Below, one piece after another: positions 12,640-28,072 of a stretch of 64,000 nucleotides of DNA. The stretch covers positions 36,969,298-37,033,297 of the forward strand of contig CM019217.1 of the NCBI GenBank assembly GCA_009741485.1, read 5' to 3'. Position 1 is the stretch's first letter. Every line of letters starts with the position of its first letter. This stretch comes from Malurus cyaneus samueli. Lineage: Eukaryota; Chordata; Aves; Passeriformes; Maluridae. Position numbers and translations under genes: made by a program. The notes under the pieces were generated by a model that saw only the letters and a list, made by a program, of their open reading frames with translations, had not been told where the DNA came from and did not search any database.

Positions 12640-13400
12640 CTGCTACTTTTTACAGCCAAGTCAAAGATCACAAGGAGAAGTCCCCTGGTTATTACTCTGC
12701 ACAAACTAATTCACTGCTGCACCACCCTTCTTGTGAATAACTTTTCCAAAGCCCAAACTGCATCTTCCAAGCTGCATCCTGGGGTTGTTGCCTCTTATTG
12801 CACCATCTGCCAGTATCAGGAGGAATTTAGTTTTGTCATCTGTGCAATTTCCATTCAAGTTACTGTGGGCAGATGTTAGATCACCATTTATATGCTGCTT
12901 TGCCAGACTAAACAAGCCTGAGTTTGTCAGCCTCTTCTCAAAGGTCACGTACTTTTGGCCCATGACAATCCTGCCAGCCCTCAGCTAAGCTGACTCCAGC
13001 TGTAGTCCTTCTTGAACTACAGAGCCCAAAATTGGATGCAGAATTACAGCTATGTACAGAACCGATATTATAAAAAGCATAATTTAATTTTATCTGCTTA
13101 GTCTCATCCTACCATGCCCAATCCAGTTTGCCTTCCTGGTGATACAAGGCCACCATTTTCTCCTGGTCACTTGGTATCACTATGACATTTGCAGGTCCTT
13201 TACATCACACCAGCTAGCATATTCACTGGGACATGTAGTTATTCACCTAGGTGCAGAATCTATCACTCCTTGTTGAACTTAATGAGGTTTAGTTTGCCCA
13301 ATCCTAGAGCGTCCTTTATCATTCAATGTGTCAAGCACTTTCTCCATTTTTGTATCATCCCCATATTTGCTGAGGGCAGACTGTCTCATCATGCCAGTTA
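12640..13400 (-). mobile_element. Old, diverged CR1 LINE fragment
   Basis: In minus orientation this matches the 3' half of CR1, but with heavy divergence. Landmarks on the plus strand are 'ccagactaaacaagcctgag' near 12903, the 'gagcccaaaattggatgcag' block near 13022, 'tgttgaacttaatgaggttt' near 13271, and 'tatttgctgagggcagactg' near 13363. The order and spacing follow avian CR1 read backwards. It is clearly older than the copies at 30310 or 48934. No reading frame survives. The low-coordinate limit (the element's 3' end) is uncertain, because the characteristic tail is not recognisable there. It lies in the same sense as the host gene. Confidence 0.78.
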
Positions 13401-13803
13401 TTGGTGAGTAACACTGACCACAGTATTTACCTCAGATATTCTACAATTAGTCCTAAGTAAACCTGGAGGAAGAATTAGGAAGTTTTCTACCAAAGAGATT
13501 TTAGCATCTGATCGATAGCCTTTCCAGACAAGACAGAAGCAGACAGGTAGTGTGGAAGCTATTGGATATGTTAAGTCTGACACAGACTGATAAATAAGAG
13601 CAAAATTTACAGCTAATTAATAGATAACCCATTCTTTCCAAACAGTTCTACACACCTAAGACTAAGATCACTTAAGATCATTATGTATTTACTGCCAGTC
13701 TGGAAGTAGCACTGTTTATGGAGACACCTGTACCAAACACTTGGAAACTTGTTTTGTCTGTGATGTTTGGTGTAACCAGCTTGAATCAATAAAATGAAAT
13801 ATC

Positions 13804-13831
13804 TTTTTTTTTCTTTTTTTTTTTTTTTTTT
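13804..13831. repeat. Poly-T tract (T9-C-T18)
   Basis: An interrupted T run just after a short AT-rich segment. Confidence 0.9.
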
Positions 13832-16800
13832 AAATTTATAAATAAGTCAAGCTAAAATGCAGTTCCTTTTTCTGACATTAATAATCTAATCATTCAAAGT
13901 CCTTGCATGATACACTTCAAGGCTATGGAGAGTATCCTAAATGTGCAATAGTTGGCTCATTCCTTGCACATCAGTTACTATAAAGTCCCAAACAGCACGC
14001 TTATTTTGATGTTCAATTTCAACTACAGCCTGTTAAAATTGAAAGAATCTCCAAAGTAAATGCATATTCTTTTGCCACAGCCTGAAAAGATCAGCCTTAC
14101 TATGAGCAGGAGGCTGAACAGAACAGATGAATGCAGCTTCATTTCATTCAGGATAGTCTTAAGGTAAACTTCTCTGAAAAAATCTGTTTTGTTGTGCACG
14201 GGCTTTCATATAGTCATGAAAGGAGTGACTGGGACTGGAGAATCTGTGAGGCAAGCTGGATTTGCTGAGACTTCTCCAGCTATAACTCCATTTAACAGAG
14301 CCATGCAGAGATCGTGGTACCTCTTTGTTCCACTTTCCTGAGCTCAGGTAATTGTGACTTACCAGTCATTCTGTCACCAGGAGAGAAGCGCTTTTGTCAA
14401 CAAGATGAGTGCTCAGGTAATTGAACACATGAGATTACTTACATATGAGGTGTGGTGACTGCTTACATAGAGGTCACTGGAGCATCATTAAACTCTTGAG
14501 GTACTTTGCCATTCTAGGTTTTTCAACAAGAAAAGAGGGAAACTTTTCATTTTTAGGCTGCAGTAATGAAGCACAGGAAGTCAAAACACTTCATAAGCAG
14601 CTAGGGCTGGCTTGATAGTTTGTTAGTAGTGCTGACGCAGCTACAAGTTTTATTTTCTTTTAAGGAAACAATGAAAGATTTTTAAATGGATTTATTCCAA
14701 CTATCAGTTGTATGACGTAGTTCTTGATACCCCCAGTGGTGCTGAAGTATGGTAACATGTCTTTTCTACAGCTGATAGCTGACTGATTGCTGTGCCTGCA
14801 TCAGTCTAGCTCAGAGAAAAGGGTCTCCAGACAGGAAAAAGATGGGGTTACCTTCTACTAAATGATTTAATCACTATTCATCATCAAAAAGCCTCCAAAG
14901 TAAGAAAATTACCAAAATCTTATTTTCATATCAATTAAATGCTTTCACTTATTAATCAATGATTAATGAATTTTATACATTTAAAAGGAGGCAGAAATGA
15001 CTTAAGCACTTAATCCTTATCAATTGATCTAATCTGGTTAATGAACAAAATTAAACCAATAAAAAAACCTCCAAACCTTGGTATCCACATGTGTCTTTTG
15101 CAGCCATGACAATTAAATTCCCCAAAACAAATAAATCCTTAAAACTAGAGTATTTACAGACAATCGCTATTTCTTTGAAATTTCTTTCTATCTAACTTTA
15201 AAACAATTATCTTTTACATACTCAGGCTGTTCACATTCTTTCAATGCCTGTGTTCAGAAAAGGGTTTTGGAACCGCCTGGCAAGCCCTATGACCTGCCTC
15301 TTCCTATATGTGCCTGCATCTATTTTGGGGATCTATAATGGTCCCCAATAGCAGTTTTGAAAAAATGGAGGAAATATGTTATTTCTAGAACTCTGTTCCA
15401 CTCATTGTATCCAAATAGTTCACCAACCATAATACACGGATAAACAATTTTGTTCACCAGAGAAAGGACACATGATAAATTACAATCACCTTATGCTGGA
15501 TAAGGAGGTTGGCTAAGAATATATAGCAAAACAATCTTAAATAGAAAGTAAACATTAATTAACAAGACATTATTTTTGCTGCAATGTGAATATAATATTC
15601 GGCTGATTTGGAATGTGATCAAGAAACTGAACCAATTAATTATTCAGCAGATTAAACAGGAGAGCTCTTAGTGCACAAACAGGAAACAAAAGTCATATTC
15701 CCCTCTCCTTGTCCTCCTGCTACCTGCATGGGTTCAGGGCACTGCAAGTACAGCGCCTGGCCTCAAGGGTGAAAAGGAACCACATGACTCACTTTAAATG
15801 GCACTTTGAGGAACATTTTGCTTTCTGGAATAGCTTTACCACAACAGCAGGATGGATGATAGTTCAACCAAACAGGGAAGAATTTCTTCACAGTATCATC
15901 TTGGTAGCCCTGATCTTCATGTGACCCACGCAAGTGCCCTCAGGGACACACCCTTCACTCAGGGGATGAGAAGGTAGGCAGAGGAGGTTGCAAAAGCTTT
16001 TTGAATGGACAGTTTTTTTTTACAACAGAGACTTTACTGTGAATGCACACACTTGTTTTGGAACTTTCTTATACTCCTAATTCAACGAATGGTTGAACAA
16101 GAAGCTGGATAAGTGGATTACCTGTCAGGGAAACCATTATAAGCACAGAGTAAGATAATGCAGAAATGTACAGCTGCCTTTATAGGTCATTCTCTGAACA
16201 CAATTACGTAGCACAGACCTGTCAAAACGATGACCTTGCTGCATTAAAACTGGATTGTTTTTAACAGATCTGTTTACTACACAGGTATTTTTACAGTAAC
16301 CTGTCCCCAAGGAAAGTGTACTGTGAGGTTTCTTCCAGGTTGCAAGGCCAATTAGAAGGTTATTTTGAAGTGAATCCATGAAAGAGAAACTTTCCTTGAG
16401 ATCAATACATTACTCACAAATACTATCCTTTTTCTTTCACAGTCACAATTTTGCATCCTGACAATATTGATTTTTAAAAATTGTAAATGATGACCTGCCA
16501 AGCAGCACTTTTCCTTCGTAACGTATTTTTAACACTGCAAACAGTCTTGCAGATTTTGAGACTTGTCTTTAGACTTACACTTTCTCTGTTTTGCCTGAAA
16601 CTATCTTTGACATGCTTTTAGTTCTTCCTCCAAAATATATCACTGACTTTTGCAATAGGTGTTGTTTTCAGAGAACAGTTTTCTCTCATTCTGCTCTTTT
16701 TAACCTCTCAAATGCCAAGGACAGATTTCATTGGAGAACTGGAAAAACACCACTGTGAAGATGGCACTGACCTTATATTTGGAGAGGATCATAACACTGG

Positions 16801-17151
16801 TCCTTGGGAAGACTGGAAATAGAAGTCACAGAACTCATGTAATTGCTTTTTAAGTGGGAACAGATTCTGGTACAGCTCCCTACACACAACACTTATTTCC
16901 CAGAGTAATTCTACTGACAACCTAATGTGCTGCAAACCTTAGGCTGGACTAAGCTAAAGGTATTGGAATATGGCCATCTACTCACCGAATCTTTGAATAA
17001 CCTCCTGGCTAACTGAGAGTGCTATACTTCCGTAGTTCTTTTCCATTCTATGTGCTGTCCATTCTGTGTGCTAACCATCACAGGTTAGGCCAGGTCCTAA
17101 ACAGAGCTTGAAGCTAGTTACTTTCCTCAAACACATTTCAGGTGTTTTGTA

Positions 17152-17168
17152 TTTTTTTTTTTTTTTTT
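17152..17168. repeat. Poly-T tract (T17)
   Basis: Seventeen T followed by CCCTAGAG. On the plus strand it resembles a splice-acceptor pyrimidine tract, but no coding sequence follows. Confidence 0.85.
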
Positions 17169-18615
17169 CCCTAGAGCACAGGATTTTTGGTGTAAATAAG
17201 AGAAGTCTTTGAAATATACTTTGAAACTCAAATTTCAAAATATAAAAGAGACCATGGGCAATACCTTGTTTATGCTCTTTGAAATTTAATATTATATAAA
17301 AAATTTGATCATGTCTTCCAACTTTTAACCAGTATTTTTCTTTTTAAAAATGCCCTCTCTGACACAGGAACTGGAGTTCTGAGACACCAAGTCTTTCCTG
17401 TGTAGTAATGAATTTACCTATTCTCTGCATAGTACAACAGGATAAAACATGGAGATACACAATGAAGTTTCTCTGACCTACTGAAAAAGGCCTTAAATAT
17501 GTAGGAGTGCAAATGCTAGAAGCATGAACCCATACGCTTCTAATTACCCTTTTTATCTCCTGACTTTTATTTCCTATAACAAAGCACCAGACAATACTAG
17601 ACTTTTTCCAGCTGGAATGCAGGGCTTTATAGGCTTCAAGAACACTTACTATTGAAGCAAGTATCCAACTCCTTCTCTCAATTGCTGCATTTCATCATCC
17701 AAATATTTTCTTTTCTTAGTTGTTATTTCAAGAGTTTTCCCTTTTTCAATTTCGACCAGACTGGATATCAGATTTCTTCTGATACTTTGATACTAGAAAG
17801 TTTCTGGTTTTTACTAAGCTAGAACTGTAGCTCTCAAAAGTGTTTCAATCATTTAACAGTGAAAGTTATCCCTGTTAGTAGTAATAACCTTTGCACTCAC
17901 TGCTATGTCAAGGAGCAGAGTGAAAGAAGATGGAGTTATTATTGCTGAAGAGGTTTTCAGAAAGCTGCAGTCCATGAAAATTCTCTGACAACCTGATGGA
18001 AAAGCAATCATTTTGAGTCATGTTTTTTAGATTACCCCATTTCACTATTTGCAACAAACAGTTTGCTTCCAAAATTAGGTCTATTGAAATCCTACAGTGA
18101 AAGAAGTGTAAGAGCTGTTTGGCTTACCTACTTTGAAGCATGAGAATTAATTATCAAAAAGGAAACCTTTCTCTGTTCACAGACTATCTGCTATGATGAT
18201 GTTCCTCTACATAATGAGGCAAACACTGATGCATAATTAGGCATCTTCTAACATCACTGTGAGCTATTAATCAAACAAGAACACCATGTTTTATTATGGA
18301 TAGATGATCCACTTTTCACTCTTTATTTAAAACAAGAAAAAGAATAAATAAATGAGCCGCTACATAAATCAAGCTTTGGAAGAGGAGACATCGAATACTT
18401 TCTTTCCTTTGTTTTGTTTCTCTCCCTTTGTTTTAAACATTGAATTAACCTGTCTTTTCCTATTTCTTAGTTGTCACAACTGTTCTGCAGTATCACTAAT
18501 GCTCTTCACATCCTCTTTAGTCTGGCAGGTTGCCTCATTAAGGATAAGAAGCAAAAAGACATATTGAATATTAAATGAACATCGAAGAGTTCAATTAATT
18601 AAATAAATGTGATGT

Positions 18616-18649
18616 TGAATATTAACTAGTGATACTGAATATTAACTAG
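18616..18649. repeat. Short tandem repeat, period 20
   Basis: TGAATATTAACTAG occurs at 18616-18629 and again at 18636-18649. AT-rich, with about 1.7 copies. Confidence 0.85.
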
Positions 18650-19618
18650 AATATCCAAGCTCCTAGAAGTTTTCATGAAATGACAATGGGATTAGGGTCA
18701 GACTGTGCCCATAAATTTATATACATCTTATTTTGAATAGCCCTCCACCACTGTCCCTCACCCAAACTGCTGTCTTGCAGCATCAAAAGATAGAGGACAT
18801 GACATAGGATATGACCTAGTATTTTTTACTTTACTTTACATGTTAACAAAGTTTATGGTAACATAGTCATCTCTGGATACAAGGAATAAGGATGGTGGAG
18901 ACTGTTCTTAATCTATCTGGAAGACTGAGCCTTAGGCACCTTCCATCTTTATATGGACAGCCATGCAAATCCAGATTCAAACACAAGACTTGTTACATCT
19001 GGCCTTCACTTGTATAAACACGGTATTGTCCTGGGGATCTTTTCAGATATTTCAGAAGTAAAGGATTAATGGACTAGCTGGTATCAAGTGAGAAATAAAC
19101 CATTATCATGAACATGTCTTTTTGCTCTTAGAAAGTGTAAAGCTATTTCAAAACTGGAATGGTTACATCCTCTTTACAGCATTTTCATGATCCTTAAAGA
19201 TGGACAAAATGCTGTCATTCTGAACACCATTTTCACACCTTTATTACTGTTAAAACTGCAGATTATATAGAGATTCAATAGAGGACATAACCTTTGTATT
19301 TCATATTTCCTCTACATTTCCTTGACATCTAAAAAATAACCATTTAAATCTATAACAGAAATACCTTAATTTAAAAGAATATCTGAATAGAATAGTCAAA
19401 GATTGTCTCAGTTTCATTTTAAAGCACTTTTGACCGAATATTCAGTAGACTGCCTATATCTTAGCTGATTCCCTCTGGTCCTGACCAGAGCTATATGAAT
19501 CATCACCTGACTACCACCTTTTCACTGAACTGGAAGTGTGGTTCACACACTGCGTGTCACTTATTCCGCTCCCCAGTTTTGTACTGGTGTGAGGCTTCCC
19601 ACCTTTTGCAGATCAAGG

Positions 19619-19647
19619 TTTTTTTTTTTTTTGTCTAAAAAAAAAAA
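19619..19647. repeat. T14-GTCT-A11 snap-back repeat
   Basis: Fourteen T are followed by four bases and then eleven A, giving an 11-bp A/T hairpin with a tetraloop. Low-complexity sequence. Confidence 0.85.
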
Positions 19648-22600
19648 TAAAAGGTGCAGCAAGAGGAATATGAAACTTACTGCCATTCCCTGCAAACATT
19701 TTTTTTTTAATCTATGCGTCCTCTGCACTCTACATTGAAAACCAGCCATGTGAAGATTTACTATGGTAAGCATGCTAAGTGCAAAGCTAAAATAAACCAA
19801 GGCAGCAAATACTCTCCCTGGAAAAAAACTTTTCATTGTGTGAACTACATTTCAAGAGATGTACTATGCTACCTACAGATAACCTCCTTCAGCTACTCAG
19901 AATCACACAAGCAACGATATCTTTCCAAATATCGACTTACTCATCTCCATGGCAGCTCCAGCAAGGACTTTTCTGGGAAAAACGTTAAGTATTTTTGCAT
20001 TTAGCTATAGTGTGATCTGTAGAGTTGGCAGGTTTTCCCATGGAAATGTTGCAAACGCATCTCTCTTTTTTTCCCAGGTTTTAATTTTTTATAACTTCTT
20101 TAATTTTTTTTGCTTCTTGTCAGGCATAGCTTAGGTTCAAGTAGAATAATTAGGAAACAAATGAAATAGGTGTAATTAAAAATAAACAAAGAAACTGCCA
20201 CCAGTGACACACATACCAGTTTTGTAATTTTTAGAAATTAATGAAAAATTGAGAAAAAAAAAATAATTGACTAAATTTCCTGATTAGCTAAAACATTACT
20301 AGATCTATTTATCAACATCCAGAGTAACAGATGTTTATTAGATTCTGGAATGCAAACTGTGATAGCACTTATACAACAAGAAACCTATACAGCTTAATTT
20401 CAAAGCTACCTGAGAGCTGGGGTTCTGAATTCTTTCTAGAGTTATGTTTCTGTGTTCATATTTTCTTGGAAACAGCTGAAAGGAAGTAAGAACGACAGAA
20501 AAATAACAGGGGAGTTAATAAAACTTAAAGCAGGGAAAGCTGAACAAAGGAACACTACAGAAACCAAGAGAGCTGACAGTACATAAGTAAAAGGTAAAAT
20601 AAAAATAACTACTAATATTCTGATATGGATATGACTTCTGTTCATAACAGACTATTATTCTGCTGTAGGGTTGGGCTTTTAGTTCTGCTGTAAACAGCAC
20701 ACTGTATTTTAGCAATACATCTTGTCATTTGGTTTGCTTTGCAGGTTGGAGACAAAGGGAAAATACTTAAAACTCAGACAAAATAAACCAAATTCCAAAA
20801 GAACAGTTGGAGATGTTCAGAAGAAGGATACAACAAGCTACCTGGTTTCTTCAACTGACACATGTTCAGTTTCCCAAGAGGAAATTCTGTTTAGGTTAAG
20901 AGACTCCCTTAACGGGAAATTTCTCTCCCTATGAAGGTGGTGTGCTCCATTTATCAGAATTACCAGACAACTTTTTTAAGCAAGGGTTTTACAAAAGTAA
21001 ATTTCAGTTCCAAGGGAATTAAGGACTTGAAGGACTCATTTATATTGTAGCCCTGTGGACCACTCAGTTTGGCAGGGACAAGTGCTAGCAATAAACCTCA
21101 GTTTTTATAAAAAAAAATAAACACATGGGACTTGTGCTGTGTCTTGAACAAATTCTATCTTGATTTGTTGCATCTGTAAAAATACATAAGGAACACAGAT
21201 ATTTTGCCTAAAGAGCTGATGTTATTGTCTAGCTTTTACTAGCTGTAACACCACAATTACTGGGGGGAAATTGGCTGCTGCTCATTCTGTCTTTCTAAGC
21301 TTTAGTTACATTATCAGGTTTATTTTTTTTTCTCTTGCATTTTGTTCAGCTATGTGTATTGTATGGTTCTCTTCCTAAAAGGAAGTCATAGCATCTACAG
21401 AGAAGGATTAAAAAACCTGAGCAATCAGGCCTGGGAGGAAGAAATCCTTGTCCTCTATTTCGTTATCCTGCTGGCAAAGAACTCAACTCAATTGAGAAAC
21501 ACATAGGGGGTTGAGCATATCACCAGAGAAAAGGATAGATAATAAGATATTGGCTTGAAACTGTTTTAATTGCATCATTAATAAGAACAAGGAATAATTA
21601 GATAATTTCCATAAGTGTAAATAAAATTTAAATTGCACTAGGATAACTGACTGTGGTATCTTGATAAGGTAATTAAAGCATTAGATCAACAGTACATTTT
21701 AATTCTTGGATACAAATGTGTGCTCTTTTATTTACCAAAATTGTACATAAATTGCATATGTAACAGCACACATATCTTTTGGAAGGACCTCACTGAATGT
21801 GAGAAAATCAAAAGTACTTCAGTTTCCTTTGAACATGTCCTAGAAACTTCCCATAATATCTCGTTTCAATAATCTTATTGTGTGTTTTGCTTAGCAGCTA
21901 CTCCAGCAAAACTCTGCAGAATACCTTGAAAGCAACTAAGTCAGCAAGGCCAGTATTTCATCTATTCGTCAATGTCAATATTGTTTTTACTTTTAAGACC
22001 CTTTGCAGCCTCTAAACACCAGAGCTATCTGTTTCATCAGACAACAGTTCACCATGGGATTTAGAGCTTGTTAATGTAATGATTCAGTATCTGCCATAAG
22101 ACTGAGGAAGCTTCACACACACAAGCTTTATACATCTATCAAGTTTATGAAAATGCACTTTGTTTTAAGCCAAGATCTTCTGAAAAGAACTTTCGCATAA
22201 CACAGACAATTTGTGAACTATACAGGGAAAACTTCAGCATATACAAAAGAACAGGAAGAGGGTAGAATTTATAATGCCATCTGCATATTTTATGGCTCAC
22301 ATGAGCTACACTAAACGTCAGCCAGCCAGGTACAAATTCTCTGAGAGCTGCTGTGGTACTGTGGGACCCCAGTTTAGTCACTGTCTCATTTCACTTTTCC
22401 TGGCTCTCATTTCTGGGGAGTGTGAAGGGCTCAAGGTCACTACCAAGAGCAGCTTTAAGAACTGCTGGCAAAGCAGGAAATTTCTGACTCCAGTGAGCCA
22501 GTGTAGCCTAAGGACTGCACAGGGCAGCACAAAGTCTTTTAGACATTGCCCCCCAAGCAGCAAGACAAGGCATTCTACCCGTGTGTGTGTACAAGTGAGG

Positions 22601-25600
22601 ATGGGAGGTGACGGCAGATGGGAAATTCACTCTCCGTGAAGCTCCTGTCTCACTCTGGTGACTGGTTAGACAACGAAAGCGAATGAATTACCATCTCAGG
22701 TGGCCAAAGCTGAGAACAAATACTTCAACTCAAGCTCAGGGCTATTTATTTTGTAGGAGTCAATTTACTACCATGATTGAGTTTTTTGAAGTATTTCTGT
22801 TCACTTCAAGTTTTCACCAAAAAATGTGTCAGGCTACAGAAATTTTCATTTCTTTTTTTCAATGAAGCCCAGTTTGTTTGTCCCAAACGTCACTTGTGTT
22901 TTGAACATATCTGTAGAAATACCTGAAACTCTGAATCTATTGTATGCTTCTGATTAATTTAGTTTTGTTTTTTCTACAGGTTTCATATTGCTTCATGCTC
23001 TCTCTTCCTGGGCATAAATGGATCTATTGCAAAAAAAATGCAGAGGGATTCTTAAAGTCAGTTAATTATGTATTCATACATAGTGGCACACTCTACAATA
23101 CTGCCATTACATGAAATGCCATACATTAACTGAACATGGCTACATGAAATTAAAGAACAAAATTAGACTGTAGGCAGTGTTTTAGGGAAAAATACAGGCA
23201 ACACTTGTTATTTTTCATTATTATAAGCTAAAGTTAATTTCCTCTTCGTATTTCTGAGTGAAAGGGTTATTGCTTCAGTAAAAATGGAGAATGGTTACTA
23301 TCGATAGCTTCATGAAACACTTAAGTTATTCAGCTCTGGAATGAAATGTATTTCATGTTGTGTAAGACTTACTAAAATGCCTAAACTAAAAAAGCTCTGC
23401 ATGACTTCTTTTTCTTTTTAATAATATATAGTACTGCCACATGAACTTTTAAACACCCAATTAATTTTTATGAATGTTCTCATTTTTTTTTAAAACAAAC
23501 CCAAGGTGACTATATGTAGTTTTAATAATGGTTACCTTGCTCTGAATTTCTCCTGGAAAACTTCATCTAATATAGCAAAGCACAAATAGTCATCTGATTC
23601 ACAGTATCATTTCTCTCAGGTTTTTCTGTCATCAGTCATGGCAATTCTGTATGAAGAATGACATATTTGTTTTCTTCTGTTATACATCTCAGTTTGAAAC
23701 AACACAGCATATGACCAATCATAAATACATGCATCTAAACTTTGGATTTTATTTCTTTTTTTCTGTATTACTGGTCTATATTTCCTCATTTTTATGTCAT
23801 CTAAATGACTTGCCTTCCACCTGGTTGCTGCATTTTTCCCTGTAATTGGCACATGAACATCTGCTCTTGAACCCGACCTGTCTGCAGGACAATGTACAGC
23901 TGGAAAACTGTGGCTGCTGTTACCACAGATCAATGCTTCCAGGAAGCATGGAATGGGATATCCTCTGGCAGCAACTGAATTACTGTCTTTTAGAACTGAA
24001 AATTTCTCCCCAAGTATAATCTAGATCCTATAAACATTCTTGCTGAAGGGAAACTGAGAAGACTGCTTTCAGAAAGACCTCACTGAAAGATTCATGTTCT
24101 TTTTACTTTGCACAATTCATCCACGCAAGGACAAGTTATGAAGATACGCTTTAGCAACAATTCCTCACATTAAAACCTTGAGACAGCTATGAATTGAACA
24201 CATTAGGCAGGAAGATTTTTCTACATAATGTAAAATTTTCACAGTTCAGCCACATGGAGCACTAGGAAAAGAGCTGCCATTTATTTAATCTCTAAAGATC
24301 ACTTTGCCCCTTTATCTGAAATGACAGAAATCAATGGTAGTCAGTCGGGTGCTTTTAGAAAAGCTTTCTTGCTTCAATTTGTAAGTTCTCATTAAAAAAA
24401 ATATGGCTCAACTGAATACAAAAGGTCCTTTAACAAGCAATAACCATGCCAGATAAACTAATTGGTTAGTAATGGCCAGAAAGCTCCTCAAGCATTGAGC
24501 GGTCCTTGGTCAAAATGAGAGAGAAGTATTTAAATACTTTTAAAACTCTCATTAACAAAAAAAAATAGCATAAGAGGGAAGAACATTCTGACCTCACATT
24601 CCACTATTTTTCTTCAGCAAGTTCATCTGTAAAAGCTACCTGAAAAATGGAATTGGATATAATTAATGAGCAATACTTATCACTGTACAATGGCTTAAAA
24701 GCAGTGCACGAGTACTCACTGACCACTGTAACTCAAATAAGGAGGAAAGAGATGAGCAAACCCAGAATTTTCAGTATTGCTATTATTTTGATTGCATTAT
24801 GACATTCCGAATCATCTCTGCTTTAGAATTATCTTCCTTTATGAACAAAACATTTTGGTCACTCTAATTACTAAAAATGTTCCTTCACATGCAAACTGCT
24901 TTGGAGGTTTTTTCTTTTAGCTACTTTGTAGGTAACAAGTAGAAACAAAGTTTGCACACCAACAGCTTCAGGTAGATGAAGACAGTGAGGCCATATTAGA
25001 GTGAGAAATGTTCAGTATGTTCAGAAAAGGCTTTGCAATTTTTCAAGTATCACCCAGTAATACTAACAATATGGAAGCAATACATTGACAGCAAAAAATA
25101 CAAAAAGGGAAGTGATCCATGATCTTCACAAATCTCAAAAGAAGAATATTAATCTGCAAATCCCAAGCAAAATCTTAGAAGATGCTCTTCATTAGAAGCG
25201 ATAATTATCACTCCATGACTCAAGACATTCAGAATTTATCATCAGCTTTCAAGCTAGCTGGATGTGTTATGGTGAATATTATCACTCTGATTGACACTGT
25301 GAAAATGTTTCCCTGGAACTGTTTACAGATTTTTAAGATACCAGCCACTTGGCACTTATTCAGTGGCAAAAACAGGGTGAAAGAGATGGAAAATTATCAG
25401 AAATATTTCCTTTTCCTTTGGCTGACCATAGCCAAGTTGTGGTGACCAAAAACTGTTCAGCAAGTTTTGAGACAAAGTTCAACAAAATGGTACAGAGCTA
25501 TATTTCATATGCCACGAAAAGGGTAATTTTACAACCTCTGATTTTTAAAGTGCAGGACTATGTATTTTACCTATGCTTTAACACACCTTACTGCTAAACT

Positions 25601-26934
25601 AAAATTACATGTACACATGGAAGAAACTCTTTGGTCAGAAGTTAGTGCACTGTAAGCAAAGCTGTCTCAGTATCTGCACAAATTAACAATTAGATCCAAC
25701 AGCTTTAACTCTGACAAAGTTCCTATTGATGCACCTAATGTAGTACAAGGCAATTTAAGCAGAAAAATGACTTTTTGTCATTAGGCACAATTAGACTTGA
25801 AAAAACAGTAAGTTCTTCTGGCCAATTTGGCCCCAGTATAATAATTACCATGTTACATCAGCATTTGTGGCTCACTGATACTCAGGCTACTGAAAGTCAG
25901 ATTATGTGGAGGATGACTCCAGTTCTGGTCTATCGTACCCTTTTCCATATTTCCAACCAACCTTCTGCAACCCCTACCTGGGCAGGTGGGAACCAGAGCT
26001 CAGGGAGCAGTAGCTACATGTGCAGGCAGTGAAATCAGGAAAAAGTCAGCCAAGCATTGATACCTTTATGAGTCTAGAGGTGCCTGGAACTCTGAAATCT
26101 GTTTGACTCTGGCTGGCTATGAAGGCTGAATCTAAGATCATACTGTGTCTAGCAAATGAAACTAGTTTGAACTAATAAAAATTCCAGTGGTTATTATTTC
26201 TGAACATTGGTCTGCAAAGAATTCTAAACATAAATATGAATTTGAATTTTGCATTTTTCATCCACCTGGGACAAACAAGTAAACAAATAAAGTAGTTCTC
26301 CATGTCTGAACTGGACCAATCTTAAGGAACATAGAATATGATTCCCTATATGACAATTTAGATTGGTTCCCCAAATTACTGATGTGTATTGATGAAAACT
26401 TGTGAGTCTAATGATTTTAGGCACAACCTCAAAACACACTGGCATTTTATGCTTTATGCATTAGGAAGTCACTTTTGGAAAAAAGGATCAGAATAAGACA
26501 AAAAAAAAGTGAAAGAAGAATAAATCTTGGCACTGATACAGTGAATATAATCAAAGGATTTTAAATAGAGGCATTACCCATTAAAAATTCAATCATGATG
26601 CAGGTATTTAAGCATGACATAATGAACTAAGTCATTTGGGCCCAAATACTGATTTATCTACAAATTTGACTGTGTAAAACTTTTTTTGCTCTGTAAGCCT
26701 CTATTGGGATGTGATTTATAGCTTCAGCTCAAGTCCACTACATTGTCTAAAGACTCACTTTTTTCTACACCTCTCCCCTACATAATTATTTCCATAATGA
26801 AATATTTCCAGTATTTCCTTTTCCACATTTGCAAAATTAGACTGGTTTGTGGATGGAACAAATGGAGTTCATAACCTCAGTCATGCTATAGTTCTGAAAG
26901 GGGAAGATTCAGACCCTAGAGGACAGAGATCTAT

Positions 26935-26976
26935 GATATTTGAACTGGATACAAGGATATTTGAGCTGGATACAGG
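26935..26976. repeat. Tandem repeat, 2 x 21 bp
   Basis: The unit is GATATTTGAACTGGATACAAG. The second copy at 26956-26976 carries two substitutions. Confidence 0.9.
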
Positions 26977-28072
26977 AAAAGAAAATTATGATAATTATGA
27001 TCATACAGGATGATAATTGTAATGGTGTTTATAGCAAACATAAATTTGTACACACTCTAATAATAACAGAAGTTTTTAATAATTCCAGGAAACACTAATT
27101 TTTTCCCATCAGCAATTGAGTTAAAATCCCCAAACCACAAATCCTTCAAAGGTTAAAAATGCCCTAAGTAGCTTGTATATATCATGCCTAGCATAGGCAA
27201 AATATGGGAATGTGTGAACTAGAATCTTTAATAGCACATTAATTTGGGATCCACAGAAAGTTTGGTGTTTTTCTTGTGCTAATTTAAACCTTTACACTTT
27301 GCCATATCATCACATTTGCACTCTATACTGTAGGTCTCACACAATTATCTACATGCTCATTTCTGTACTAGAACATTACAATTTATGTCTAACTACACCT
27401 AACAACAACTTATGATGGATGAATAAACGTTAATTTACAGGAAAGACAGAATATATTAAACATTTTCCATTACCACAATATTTGGAAAATCTGGTGTGGT
27501 CTTACAGGCTTATCTCTGTTGAGACAACCAGAAAGAGACAATGCTGCAGATATTTACGTTCAGTTTTTCCTTTAGTAATCTGAATAACCTCATTCAGGTA
27601 TGTGTGACTTTACTGTTTAAAGTTAAAATGTTTTTTAAAAGCTTACAGTCAGTGCTAAGACTAAGAAAACAAACAAAAATCAAACCCAATGTTAAGCTTT
27701 CAGAGATGTTCTTTCAGCATTTTTACTCAGGTTAGGTGAAGAATTTCATAGTTCACTGTTCAGGGCGTGATTGGAGAACAGGTTTGATAGGCACTTGAGT
27801 CATTTATTGATTAAATGTCATGAAAAATCAATTCTGAGAAGCTCTTTTGGTGTATTTACACAAGAATAGGTAATTTAAACTATGTAGAATACACAATATC
27901 AGCAACTATTAACAATATTCCAAAAGAAGAGAGATCCAGTTTAATTTCTAATTTACGAGAAGAAGGCTTTTGAGAAGATGAGAGTAAATTTCACCAAGTT
28001 CCTACCAATCATTATTTTATGCTAAGGCAGGGGTCTGAAAATATGAGATAAAGAAGACACAAACATAAAACC

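Noticed and set aside
17152..17175. T17 followed by CCCTAG as a plus-strand splice acceptor
   Set aside because: No coding sequence, donor or conserved exon follows. Poly-T tracts like this recur throughout the window.
22274..22639. 121-residue plus frame in a GC-richer stretch
   Set aside because: Low-stop GC-richer sequence favours chance frames. No domain, and a competing minus frame exists.
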